A stretch of 64,000 nucleotides of DNA from Pseudomonas sp. N040 (GTDB taxonomy: Bacteria; Pseudomonadota; Gammaproteobacteria; Pseudomonadales; Pseudomonadaceae). The DNA lies in NCBI RefSeq assembly GCF_015637705.1, contig NZ_JADOBE010000009.1, positions 144,503 to 208,502 on the forward strand, given 5' to 3'. Position numbers and translations under genes: made by a program. This document shows, piece by piece, positions 44,599 to 55,955 of this stretch (positions are counted from its first letter, which is position 1; the number at the start of each line of letters is the position of its first letter). The notes under the pieces were generated by a model. The model ran no database searches. It was not told where the DNA came from and saw only the letters and a list, made by a program, of their open reading frames with translations.

Positions 44599-45228
44599 CT
44601 ACTTGCTTATAACCCTTCGGGCTTTCAGCTCGTTTGCTGCTGCTTGCCACGATTCTTTGGCACCTTTGAAATTGCAGCCGGGTGGTGCTGCGGCGCCCGC
44701 TTTCAGGAAAGGAATACCCACGGAGCTCAATCGCGTCTGTGCTTTGCTTCCAAGTGCCACGACAACTGCTTTTGGCAGTAAGTTAATTTGCGGTTTCAAG
44801 TAGCAAGTGGAACATGCTCGCCATGCACTGCTTGCAACTGCTCCACTTTCTTTTGGTGCGGAGCACAAAAGAGACTCAGTCATCCAGGTTTTTCGCATTT
44901 GCATATCGAAAGATTCGCCGGGAAAACACATGTCGAGTATTTTTCGGACATTGCGATGAAAGAGATCTGCTCCATTCTTCATACACTGATAGGTGTAATC
45001 CAAAGAGGACTGCATAGTTTCATGCTTTTCTGTCATGTGAGGATCGCCCGGTTCTGCGAAAACCAGAACAAGCTCTATCTCATCAAGGCTGCCTGTTGCT
45101 CCCAGAAAGCCACGGGGGACATAACCACTTTCAGGTGCCCACTTAAGTGAGCTACATGCGCTAGTGAAGTTTGAGCAAGGCGCATACGCAGGTTGAATGA
45201 TTTCCAGAAGTTCCTTGCATGGCTTCAT
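44599..45228 (-). CDS. Uracil-DNA glycosylase superfamily-like protein
   Basis: 209 residues. VLVFAEPGDP near residues 55-64 and VVVALGSKAQTRL near the C-terminus are arranged like motifs of the uracil-DNA glycosylase fold (UDG-like/family 4-5). Several cysteines are present (C3, C17, C25), but no clear Fe-S spacing. Composition is more AT-rich than neighbours, suggesting transfer. The stop codon falls inside a repeat-derived segment, so the last residues (VISK) may be altered. Specific function unknown. Confidence 0.6.
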   Translation of the reverse strand: MKPCKELLEIIQPAYAPCSNFTSACSSLKWAPESGYVPRGFLGATGSLDEIELVLVFAEPGDPHMTEKHETMQSSLDYTYQCMKNGADLFHRNVRKILDMCFPGESFDMQMRKTWMTESLLCSAPKESGAVASSAWRACSTCYLKPQINLLPKAVVVALGSKAQTRLSSVGIPFLKAGAAAPPGCNFKGAKESWQAAANELKARRVISK

Positions 45229-45252
45229 TCGTCATTAACTCGCTTGCCAGTA

Positions 45253-45288
45253 ATCATCAAAAATAACAAAGGGGCCGTTCGGCCCCTT
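45253..45288 (-). terminator. Rho-independent terminator of nrdB
   Basis: AAGGGGCC-GTTC-GGCCCCTT hairpin (45269-45288) followed leftward by UUUGUUAUUUUU. Confidence 0.9.
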
Positions 45289-45295
45289 CGCTCCA

Positions 45296-46549
45296 TCAAT
45301 CCCAGCTCAACGCCCCGCCGGTCTGATATTCAATCACTCGCGTCTCGAAGAAGTTCTTTTCCTTCTTCAAGTCCATGATCTCGCTCATCCACGGGAACGG
45401 GTTGGTAGTACCCGGGTACTCTTCCTTCAGGCCGATCTGCGACAGGCGGCGGTTGGCGATGAACTTGAGGTAGTCTTCCATCATCGCCGCGTTCATGCCG
45501 AGCACGCCGCGGGGCATGGTGTCGCGGGCGTATTCGATCTCCAGCTGGGTGCCCTGCAGGATCATCTGGGTTGCTTCGTCCTTCATCGCGGCATCCCACA
45601 GGTGCGGGTTTTCGATCTTGATCTGGTTGATCACGTCGATGCCGAAGTTCAGGTGCATGGATTCGTCGCGCAGGATGTACTGGAACTGCTCGGCGGTGCC
45701 GGTCATCTTGTTGCGGCGGCCCATGGAGAGGATCTGGGTGAAGCCGCAGTAGAAGAAGATGCCTTCCAGCACGCAGTAGTAAGCGATCAGGTTGCGCAGG
45801 AACTGGCGGTCGGTGTCCGGGGTGCCGGTGGTGAAGGTCGGGTCGGAGATCGAGCGGGTGTACTTCAGGCCCCAGGAGGCCTTCTTCGCCACGCTGGGGA
45901 TCTCGTGGTACATGTTGAAGATCTCGCCTTCATCCATGCCCAGCGACTCGATGCAGTACTGGTAGGCGTGGGTGTGGATGGCTTCCTCGAAGGCCTGGCG
46001 GAGGATGTACTGGCGGCACTCGGGGTTGGTGATCAGGCGGTACACGGCCAGCACCAGGTTGTTGGCGACCAGGCTGTCGGCAGTGGAGAAGAAGCCGAGG
46101 TTGCGCATGACGATGCGCCGCTCGTCTTCGCTGAGGCCGTCCTTGCTCTTCCACAGGGCAATGTCGGCGTTCATGTTCACTTCCTGCGGCATCCAGTGGT
46201 TGGCGCAGCCATCCAGGTACTTCTGCCAGGCCCAGTCGTACTTGAAGGGGACGAGCTGGTTGAGGTCGGCGCGGGCGTTGATCATCTGCTTGTCGCCGAC
46301 GTGCACGCGGGCGCTGGTGCCTTCCAGTTCGTCGAGGCCTTCCTGGATGTCCAGCTGGTTCAGCGCGTTCTTGGCGCGGACGATGGCGTCGGAGTCATCG
46401 GCGGATACGGCACGGGCTTCCTCGACGGAGCCGGCGGCGTCGCTGTCGAGTTTTTCCAGGCTGGCGTCTACCACGGGGGCAGCCACCTTGGCGGTGGCGG
46501 CGAAGGCATCGCTGCCGTCTTCTTTGTCGAATTCTTCCCAGCTAAGCAT
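45296..46549 (-). CDS. nrdB: Ribonucleoside-diphosphate reductase subunit beta
   Basis: 417-residue class Ia small subunit carrying the diiron-tyrosyl radical cofactor. Iron ligands D158, E189 and H192 (EEAIHTHAY), radical Tyr196, and the second-half ligands in DESMHLNFG are present with the spacing of E. coli D84, E115, H118, Y122. An N-terminal acidic extension of about 85 residues is typical of pseudomonads. Separated from nrdA by 324 bp containing a LexA-type box, so it may have its own damage-inducible promoter. Confidence 0.97.
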   Translation of the reverse strand: MLSWEEFDKEDGSDAFAATAKVAAPVVDASLEKLDSDAAGSVEEARAVSADDSDAIVRAKNALNQLDIQEGLDELEGTSARVHVGDKQMINARADLNQLVPFKYDWAWQKYLDGCANHWMPQEVNMNADIALWKSKDGLSEDERRIVMRNLGFFSTADSLVANNLVLAVYRLITNPECRQYILRQAFEEAIHTHAYQYCIESLGMDEGEIFNMYHEIPSVAKKASWGLKYTRSISDPTFTTGTPDTDRQFLRNLIAYYCVLEGIFFYCGFTQILSMGRRNKMTGTAEQFQYILRDESMHLNFGIDVINQIKIENPHLWDAAMKDEATQMILQGTQLEIEYARDTMPRGVLGMNAAMMEDYLKFIANRRLSQIGLKEEYPGTTNPFPWMSEIMDLKKEKNFFETRVIEYQTGGALSWD

Positions 46550-46591
46550 CTCTGTTCTCCTGCTCGTTCGAGCGGGCCGGCATGTTCCGAC

Positions 46592-46607
46592 CTGTGTTTA
46601 TATACAG
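46592..46607. promoter_or_regulatory. LexA (SOS) box upstream of nrdB
   Basis: CTGTGTTTATATACAG has the CTG-N10-CAG form with an AT-rich centre and lies 43 bases upstream of the nrdB ATG. It fits the gammaproteobacterial LexA consensus in both half-sites. Confidence 0.72.
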
Positions 46608-46677
46608 TTATTCTGATTATGTGCCCATGGCGGTGAGGCGCAAGGGTGCAGCGTGACCGTTGGTCTGGGGGGCTTTA

Positions 46678-46714
46678 CCCCTCTCCCTAACCCTCTCCCG
46701 CAAGGGGAGAGGGG
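46678..46714. repeat. Dispersed CCCTCTCCCTAACCC-type hairpin repeat
   Basis: CCCCTCTCCCTAACCCTCTC folding with GGGGAGAGGGG between nrdA and nrdB. Same family as 32890-32926. No gene lies in 46550-46873. Confidence 0.75.
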
Positions 46715-46873
46715 ATGAGTCGTGCTGTGCTTTACCTGCGGTGTGAGCGCGCAGCTGAGCGAGTGAGCGCTAGGCGCCTGACTGACCCGGGCCCCTGAGC
46801 GTACCGAGGTACGTGATGGGGACGGGGCTGGCAGGCAACAACGCGCGCGCCGCTCAGATGCGTGCGCAGTCCC

Positions 46874-49747
<2,874 letters not shown>

Positions 49748-49767
49748 GGAAGGTCTCCGCGTGCTTT

Positions 49768-49787
49768 CTAGTTATTGGTCTAGTTAT
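49768..49787. repeat. Direct repeat CTAGTTAT in the nrdA leader
   Basis: CTAGTTAT at 49768-49775 and 49780-49787, spaced 12 bp start to start, ending 20 bases before the nrdA start. CTAG is rare in enterobacterial-type genomes, which makes the doublet stand out; role unknown. Confidence 0.4.
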
Positions 49788-50316
49788 GGGTTCTATTCGT
49801 TGCTTTGGGCTGCGCGGTACGGCGTGCGCGGCGGTGTTGCAGCGGGTCGCGAGCGCGTCGGTGGACGTCTGCGCGACCCTGAAACGGGTTTTCCGGCACT
49901 TTGCCCGGACCACTACAGCTTGTGGTCGGGGATGGCCGGCAATACTGCTGCCCGCCGGGGCTTGCCAGCCCTGTTCGGCGGACCATCCGGCAACGCCGGA
50001 CCAGGCCGGGCGAGGGTCCTGCGGCATCCTCGCGGGTGGTCGGCAAGCCAGCCTGGCGGCCATTTTCACTTGTGTCTGCATTTAGGTCAAAACCCAAGAT
50101 GTAGGGTCATTTCCCGGTCTGGATACAAGATAGTGCGCTATTGCTGGCGAGGCAAGCCGAGATTTTGCTAACAACCTGTGGATAAAGTGTGGGTGGATTG
50201 TGCATGGCTTTGCGCAAGCGCAGGCAGACCGCGTGGTTGCAGGGGTTTGCCGTTCGTCGAATGCCGCGTGGCGATTTCCACGGGTTGTTGCAGATGCCGG
50301 GCAGGTCGCAGTGCAA
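49788..50316. other. Long gene-free leader / control region of nrdA
   Basis: No supported gene. Open frames here lack ribosome sites and reflect GC bias. Contains the DnaA box at 50177 and many GC-rich inverted segments between 49900 and 50060. If transcription starts near the NrdR-type site, the leader is about 560 nt. Confidence 0.45.
50177..50185 (-). promoter_or_regulatory. DnaA box upstream of nrdA
   Basis: TGTGGATAA, the exact inverse of consensus TTATCCACA. DnaA is known to control nrdAB in E. coli; here it lies 430 bp upstream of nrdA. Confidence 0.62.
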
Positions 50317-50330
50317 CACTATATATAGTG
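50317..50330. promoter_or_regulatory. NrdR-type box upstream of nrdA
   Basis: CACTATATATAGTG, a perfect 14-bp palindrome matching the NrdR core ACAC(W)ATATAT(W)GTGT. Leftward, its TATATA could double as a -10 with ATGCCA 17 bp upstream. A second box at the usual spacing was not found. Confidence 0.75.
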
Positions 50331-50370
50331 GTTGATGGTTTTTTTGGCATGGGCTATGCAAAGGCGGTTT

Positions 50371-50800
50371 GCCCCGGACCGGCCCGCCAGCCGCACGGCC
50401 CGGCAGGAGGGTTTGGGCGGTGCGGCTGGCTTGGCCCTGGTTGCCGGCGCGTCACCCCCGGAGCGAGATTTGCTGGTGGTCTGGCCGCCCGGAGCCGGCC
50501 CCATCGCGGCGGGGGCGCCGCTCCTACAAAAGCATCGAGGACCTTGCCGGCGCGGGTGTTGCTGGCTTGGCCCTGCTGTAGGAGCGTCGCCCTCGGCGCG
50601 AGCTTTGGCTTTTGCTTGGCCGCTTGGTGTCGGCCCTTTCGCGGCGGGGGCGCCGCTCCTGCAAAAGCATCGAGAGTCTTGCCGTCGCGGGTGTTGCTGG
50701 CTTGGCCCTGCTGTAGGAGCGTCGCCCCCGGCGCGAGCTTTGGCTTTTGCCTGGCCGCCTGGTGTTGGCCCTTTCGCGGCGAGGGCGTCGCTCCTACAGG
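50371..50800. repeat. 135-bp tandem BIME array
   Basis: Two adjacent 135-bp units (50506-50640 and 50641-50775, about 93% identical by eye) preceded by a degenerate unit and followed by a 24-base partial one. Each unit holds two opposed REPs: GTAGGAGCGTCGCCCCCGGC and GGCGGGGGCGCCGCTCCTAC. Related single unit at 34081-34191. Confidence 0.85.
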
Positions 50801-50834
50801 GCTGGTGGAGTTTGCCTTGCAGCTGCGCGCCGGT

Positions 50835-51566
50835 TTACCCGGGGTTGGCGATGCTCACCAGGCTGAGCAGGTGGCTGCCCAGGGCGGCGTGCTGGCCGTG
50901 CAGCAGGCTGCCGGCCGGCCACTGCGGGCCGAGGTCGCGCAGCAGGCGCAGTTGCAGGTCGCCATCGGGCTGGCAGTCGAGCAGCTCGGCGTCCTGGAAG
51001 TAGAAGCGCTGGCGCACCAGCGGGTAGAGCGCCTTGAACAGGCTTTCCTTGCTGCAGAAGGTCAGGCTGATCAGCCAGGCCTGCTCGCTGTCGTCGAGGC
51101 CGGCCAGCCGTTGCTGCTCGTCGGCAGTGAGGATCTGCCCGACCAGGTGTTGCGCGCGCGCCGGATCCAGCACGGCTTCGGCATCCAGGCCCAGGCCCTG
51201 CCAGTCCTGCCGGGTGCCGACCACCGCGGCGGCCAGGCCCTTGCTGTGGGTGATCGAGCCGCACAGGCCGGTCGGCCAGCGGGGCGCGCCGTCTTCCTCG
51301 CGGTCCTCGGCCAGCGCCTGCCGGCCGTGGCCGGCCAGTGCGGCGCGGGCGCACAGGCGGCCGGCGAGGAACTCGGTCTGGCGCTTGGCGGCGGCGCGCA
51401 GCACGCTGGCGGGGGCGGCGATGGCGGCCTGCTGGTAGGCCTCGGCGCTCAGCGCGGCCGGATCGAAGTGGCAGCTGTGCAGCTGCACGCCGGGCAGGTG
51501 GCGGGCGAACGGCCACAGCGCGCGGGGTGCGCTGCAGCAGGCGGGCAGGTGGCTTGCGGCAGGCAT
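50835..51566 (-). CDS. 4'-phosphopantetheinyl transferase (PcpS-like)
   Basis: 243 residues. The Mg-binding GLDAEAV and KESLFKALYPL blocks identify a Sfp/EntD-type PPTase with the broad-range architecture of P. aeruginosa PcpS. It activates acyl and peptidyl carrier proteins from CoA. The ATG at 51566 overlaps the TGA of the upstream AraC gene (ATGA-type coupling), so both are co-translated. GGAG precedes the start. Confidence 0.9.
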   Translation of the reverse strand: MPAASHLPACCSAPRALWPFARHLPGVQLHSCHFDPAALSAEAYQQAAIAAPASVLRAAAKRQTEFLAGRLCARAALAGHGRQALAEDREEDGAPRWPTGLCGSITHSKGLAAAVVGTRQDWQGLGLDAEAVLDPARAQHLVGQILTADEQQRLAGLDDSEQAWLISLTFCSKESLFKALYPLVRQRFYFQDAELLDCQPDGDLQLRLLRDLGPQWPAGSLLHGQHAALGSHLLSLVSIANPG

Positions 51567-52564
51567 CAGTTCTCCTGGGCGCGGTAGGCGCCGGGGGTCA
51601 GGCCGGTCCACTTCTTGAACGCGCGGTGGAAGGCCGAGGGTTCGGAAAAGCCCAGCTGCTCGGCGATGTCCTGGATCGGCAGCTCATGCCGGCCCAGGTG
51701 GTAGATGGCCAGGTCGCGGCGCAGCTGGTCCTTGAGTTCCTGAAAGCTCGAGCCCTGTTCGCGCAAATGGCGGCGCAGGGTCTGCGGGCTGGTGTTGAGC
51801 TGGCGCGCCACGCCCTCGAGATCCGGCCAGTTGCTGCAGTCGCGGCCGAGCAGGCGGCGAATCTGGCTCGGCAGGTTGTCGCCGCCGTCCGGCCGCGCCA
51901 GCAGGTCGGCGGGGGAATGCAGGAGGAACTGCTTGAGCGTGCGCTCGTCCTGCAGCAGCGGCAGGTCCAGGTAGCGCGCATGGAACAGCAGGCTGGTCGT
52001 GCCGGCGGCAAAGCGGTGCGGGCATTGAAACATCAGCCCGTATTCGTTGGCGTGCTCCGGCGCGGCATAGCTGAAGGTGCTTTCTTCCAGGCGGATGCGC
52101 TGGCCGATCAGCCAGCTGGCCAGGCGGTGCCAGATCAGCAGCAGGCTTTCGGCGAGGAAGTGCTCCGGGTCCCACAGCTCGGTGATGTCCACGCTCAGGC
52201 GCGCCCAGTCGCCCTCGCGCTGCAGCTGCAGGCCGGGGGCCCGGGGGAACAGCCCGTAGAACAGGATGCCGCGGCGCAGGGCCTTGTCCAGGGTGCGGCA
52301 ATGGATCGAGGCATGGCACATCATGGCGAAGGTGCCGCGCTTGCTCTGCACCGGGCCGAAACCCATGTATTCGTCGTCGAGCAGTTCCCAGACCAGCTTG
52401 ATCAGCTGGGCGAACTGCTCCGGGTCGATGCGCGCGCGCGGCTCGTCGAGCAGCGCCGGGTGGATCGCCGCCTGGCGCAGGATCTCCGTGCAGTCGTGGC
52501 CCTGGCGCTGGGCGCCGCGCAGGGCGGAGCGGACGAAATGGCTGGGGACGGTGCGCTCGTGCAT
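51566..52564 (-). CDS. AraC family transcriptional regulator
   Basis: 332 residues: N-terminal arabinose-binding-like domain (HPALLDEPRARIDPEQFAQL) and C-terminal double helix-turn-helix (IQDIAEQLGFSEPSAFHRAF), the OruR/ArgR-like AraC architecture. Its stop overlaps the PPTase start, suggesting a shared transcript. The regulated genes are unknown. Confidence 0.93.
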   Translation of the reverse strand: MHERTVPSHFVRSALRGAQRQGHDCTEILRQAAIHPALLDEPRARIDPEQFAQLIKLVWELLDDEYMGFGPVQSKRGTFAMMCHASIHCRTLDKALRRGILFYGLFPRAPGLQLQREGDWARLSVDITELWDPEHFLAESLLLIWHRLASWLIGQRIRLEESTFSYAAPEHANEYGLMFQCPHRFAAGTTSLLFHARYLDLPLLQDERTLKQFLLHSPADLLARPDGGDNLPSQIRRLLGRDCSNWPDLEGVARQLNTSPQTLRRHLREQGSSFQELKDQLRRDLAIYHLGRHELPIQDIAEQLGFSEPSAFHRAFKKWTGLTPGAYRAQEN

Positions 52565-52634
52565 GCGGGCTTTCCAGGAACGGGTGCGCCGATGGTAGGG
52601 CGCGGCGTCCGGGCGGACAAGCCGTGGCCGCCGC

Positions 52635-54005
52635 TCAGCCGGGCTCGTCGTCCTCGCCGAGGCTCAGGCCATGCTTGCGCAGCTTGTCGTGCAGGGTCTT
52701 GCGCGGCAGGCCAAGGGCCTCGGCGACGCTGCGCAGCGAGGAGTGCGGGCGCGCCAGTTCGGCGCTGATCAGCGCCTTCTCGTAGGCATCGACCTGTTCA
52801 CCCAGGCCGCCGGCGGCGGGCGCTGGCAGGGGCGCGCGGCTGCCATCCAGGTCCAGCGGCATGCCCAGGGCAAAGCGCTGGGCGACGTTCTGCAGTTCGC
52901 GCACGTTGCCCGGCCAGGCATGCCGCAGCAGCTCGGCGCGCTGCTCCGCGCTCGGCTCGCGGGCTGGCAGGCCATGCCGTTCGCGAGCCTGTTCGGCGAA
53001 CTGGTGGAACAGCAGGAGGATGTCCTCGCCGCGCTCGCGCAGTGGCGGAATGCGCAGCGGCGCGACGTTCAGCCGGTAGTAGAGGTCGGCGCGGAAGCGG
53101 CCTTGGTCGGCGGCCTGGCGCAGGTCTTCCTTGCTCGCCGCGATCACCCGGATGTCCAGCGGGATCAGCTGGTTGCCGCCGAGGCGCTCGACCAGCCGTT
53201 CCTGCAGCAGGCGCAGCAGCTTGACCTGCACGTCGAGGCTCATGCTCTCGATCTCGTCGAGGAACAGGGTGCCGCCATTGGCGAATTCGAACTTGCCGAT
53301 GCGCCGCTTGCTGGCGCCGGTGAAGGCCCCGGCCTCGTGGCCGAACAGCTCGCTCTCGACCACCGACTCGGCGAGGGCGCCGGCGTTGATCGCGACGAAC
53401 GGCCCCTTGGCCCGCGCCGACAGTTCGTGCAGGGTGCGCGCCACCACTTCCTTGCCGCTGCCGGTTTCGCCGAGCAACAGCACGTCGGTGTCGATCGCCG
53501 CCAGCGCCGCGACCTGCTCGCGCAGGCGGCAGAGCGCCGGCGACTGGCCGAGCAGGCGGCCCTGCACGGCGCGCTGGTCGGCCAGGGCCAGGCGCAGGTT
53601 GCGGTTGTCCAGCACCAGGCGGCGCAGCTCGAGGGCGCGCTGCACGCTGCCGAGCAGGTCCTCGCTGGCGAAGGGTTTTTCGAGGAAGTCGAAGGCGCCG
53701 CTGCGCATCGCCTGCACCGCCATCGGCACGTCGCCGTGGCCGGTGATCAGCAGCACCGGCAGCTGGGCGTCGCGCGCCTGCAGCTGGGCGAGCAGTTCGA
53801 GGCCGTCGACGCCGGGCATGCGGATGTCGCTGACCACCACCCCGGGCCAGTCGGCGGGCAGGCGGGCGGCCACCCCGCGGGCATCCGCCAGGCTGCTGAC
53901 GCGCAGGCCGGCGAGGTCGAGGGTCTGGCCCAGGGCCTGGCGCAGGTGGGCGTCGTCGTCGATCAGCAGCACCTGGCACTGGGCGTCGATGAGGGGGGCG
54001 GTCAT
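52635..54005 (-). CDS. dctD: Sigma-54-dependent response regulator DctD
   Basis: 456 residues: receiver with Asp60 (VVVSDIRMPGVDG), AAA+ domain with Walker A GETGSGKE (179-186), GAFTGA sigma-54 loop (226-231), and a C-terminal Fis helix-turn-helix. Partner of DctB, overlapping it by 4 bp. It would activate the sigma-54 promoter found upstream of dctA at 61.1 kb. Confidence 0.93.
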   Translation of the reverse strand: MTAPLIDAQCQVLLIDDDAHLRQALGQTLDLAGLRVSSLADARGVAARLPADWPGVVVSDIRMPGVDGLELLAQLQARDAQLPVLLITGHGDVPMAVQAMRSGAFDFLEKPFASEDLLGSVQRALELRRLVLDNRNLRLALADQRAVQGRLLGQSPALCRLREQVAALAAIDTDVLLLGETGSGKEVVARTLHELSARAKGPFVAINAGALAESVVESELFGHEAGAFTGASKRRIGKFEFANGGTLFLDEIESMSLDVQVKLLRLLQERLVERLGGNQLIPLDIRVIAASKEDLRQAADQGRFRADLYYRLNVAPLRIPPLRERGEDILLLFHQFAEQARERHGLPAREPSAEQRAELLRHAWPGNVRELQNVAQRFALGMPLDLDGSRAPLPAPAAGGLGEQVDAYEKALISAELARPHSSLRSVAEALGLPRKTLHDKLRKHGLSLGEDDEPG

Positions 54006-55834
54006 GTCGGCAGGTCCTCGGCGCTGGGCGCCCGGGTGGCCCCGGGGGCGTGGCGCAGGTGCAGGGTGATCAGGGCGCCGCCCTGGGGATGGTTGGCCAG
54101 CGTCAGGCTACCGCCAAACGCATCCACCAGGCTGTCGCAGATGGCCAAGCCGAGGCCGAGGCCTTCGGCGTTGGTCTTGCTGGTGAAGAAGGGTTCGCGG
54201 GCGCGGTGCAGCGCCTCGGCGCTGAAGCCCGGGCCGTTGTCGCGCAGGCTGAGGTTGACACCCTCGGCATCGACCGTGCTGGTCAGCCACAGGCGGCGTG
54301 GCGGTGCGCGTCCGGCGAGGGCGTCGAGGGCGTTGCCGAGCAGGTTGGCGAGTACCTGGCGCAGGCGCGTCTCGCCGGCCTGCACCCACAGCGGCGCCTC
54401 CGGCAGGTCGATCAGCAGTTCCACCTCCAGTGCGCGGCGGCGCTTGGCCTGCAACGCCAGGGCATCGTCCAGCGCTGGTTGCAGGGCCACGCTTTCCGGG
54501 GCGTGATGGTCGCGCCGGGCGAAGGCGCGCAGGTGGGCGATGATCGAGGCCATGCGTGTGGTCAGTTCACCGATCAGGCGCAGGTTGTCCCGCGTCTCGT
54601 CGAGGCGGCCGTGGTCGAGCAGCACACTGGCGTTGTCGGCGTAGCTGCGGATCGCCCCCAGCGGCTGGTTCAGCTCGTGGCTGATGCTCGCGGCCATGGT
54701 CCCCAGCGCCGACAGCTTGCCGGCCTGCAGCAGGTCGTCCTGGGTGCGCACCAGTTCCTGCTGGGCCTGCTCGCGCTCCAGCACCTCCTGCTTGAGGCGG
54801 TCGTTGAGCGTCTGCAGGTCCTGGGTACGTTCCTGCACGCGCGCTTCCAGTTCGATGCGGGTGCGCGCATCCACGGCGATGCGCTCGAGGTAGTGGCGGC
54901 GCCGCTGCAGCAGCAGGCCGAGCAGCAGCAGCAGTACCAGCAGGCTGGCGGCGCCGATGTACAGGGTGGTCTGCACCGGTCGGTCAAGCAGGCTGCGCGG
55001 GGCGAGGATGCTCACCGTCCAGCCGCTGTCGGCCAGCTGCCGGCTGTGCTCCAGCCACTGCTCCGGCGGCAGGCGCAGGGGTTGCGGATCGAGGCTGGGG
55101 TAGGGGCGGTCGCGGGCGATCTCGCGGCGGTCGGCCTGGCTCAGCGGGCGCAGGGCGCGGAAGCGCCAGGCCGGCTCCGAGGTGAGGATCACCACCCCGC
55201 GCGCATCGCTGACCAGGAACTGTTCGGCGCTGTGGCCCCAGAGCGTTTCGCTGTCGTCCAGGTCGATCTTCACCACCAGCACGCCGCGCGCCCGGCCGGC
55301 TTCGCGGATGGCGTCGGCGAAGTAGTAGCCGCGCTGCTGCGAGGTGGTGCCGAGGCCGAAGAAGCGCCCGCGCTGGCCGGCCATGGCATCGCGGAAATAC
55401 GGGCGGAAGGCGAAGTTGCGGCCGCTGAAGTCGTCCGCCTGGCCGGCATTCGAGCTGGCCAGGGTAAGGCCGTCGGCGTCCATCAGGTAGATCACTTCCG
55501 CCCCGGTCTGCGCGCGAACCTGCGCCAGCAGCTGGTTGGCCCGTTCGCGCAGCTGTGGATTGCCCGGCTCGGCCAGCGCCAGGCGCAGCGCCGGCAGGCC
55601 GCCGAGCAGGCCGGGCAGGCTTTCGTAGCGCTGCAGGGTGCCGTTGAGGGTGGCGACGTAGAGGTCGAGGGTCTGCTGGTTGCGCTCGCCGAGGCGCGCT
55701 CGGAAGTAGTTTTCCGCCAGCTGCTGCAGCGGCCACAGCAATGGCAGCAGGAGCAGCGCGAGCAGCACCAGGCTGGCCCAGCGCGGGCGGCGCGGCAGGC
55801 TGGCGGGGTGGGCGGCGGTGGCGGCTGGAGGCAT
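54002..55834 (-). CDS. dctB: C4-dicarboxylate sensor kinase DctB
   Basis: 610 residues. Membrane helices at about 18-38 and 285-305 bracket a double-PDC periplasmic sensor (AGQADDFSGRNFAFRPYF, dCache type) that binds C4-dicarboxylates; then a coiled coil, HisKA with His386 (SISHELNQPLGAIR) and HATPase. The ATG at 55834 is preferred (AGGA site); the frame extends upstream without support. Divergent from the AraC-type regulator. Confidence 0.92.
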   Translation of the reverse strand: MPPAATAAHPASLPRRPRWASLVLLALLLLPLLWPLQQLAENYFRARLGERNQQTLDLYVATLNGTLQRYESLPGLLGGLPALRLALAEPGNPQLRERANQLLAQVRAQTGAEVIYLMDADGLTLASSNAGQADDFSGRNFAFRPYFRDAMAGQRGRFFGLGTTSQQRGYYFADAIREAGRARGVLVVKIDLDDSETLWGHSAEQFLVSDARGVVILTSEPAWRFRALRPLSQADRREIARDRPYPSLDPQPLRLPPEQWLEHSRQLADSGWTVSILAPRSLLDRPVQTTLYIGAASLLVLLLLLGLLLQRRRHYLERIAVDARTRIELEARVQERTQDLQTLNDRLKQEVLEREQAQQELVRTQDDLLQAGKLSALGTMAASISHELNQPLGAIRSYADNASVLLDHGRLDETRDNLRLIGELTTRMASIIAHLRAFARRDHHAPESVALQPALDDALALQAKRRRALEVELLIDLPEAPLWVQAGETRLRQVLANLLGNALDALAGRAPPRRLWLTSTVDAEGVNLSLRDNGPGFSAEALHRAREPFFTSKTNAEGLGLGLAICDSLVDAFGGSLTLANHPQGGALITLHLRHAPGATRAPSAEDLPT

Positions 55835-55955
55835 CCGGGGATCCTGTGCTGGGCTGCAGGCGTTGCTCTGCGGGTGATTGGCCGAGGCTAGCATGCCGCA
55901 ACTTTTACCGCGCGGGGGGCTGGACGCGGGCGGCGAAACTGCCCAGAGTTCGGGC

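Noticed and set aside
50100..50145. Second NrdR box (ACTATCTTGT, reverse strand)
   Set aside because: Two bases short of the consensus palindrome and far from the first box.
50371..50800. CRISPR-like regular repeat spacing
   Set aside because: The whole 135-bp unit repeats, including the would-be spacers, and it contains REP palindromes; no cas genes are present.
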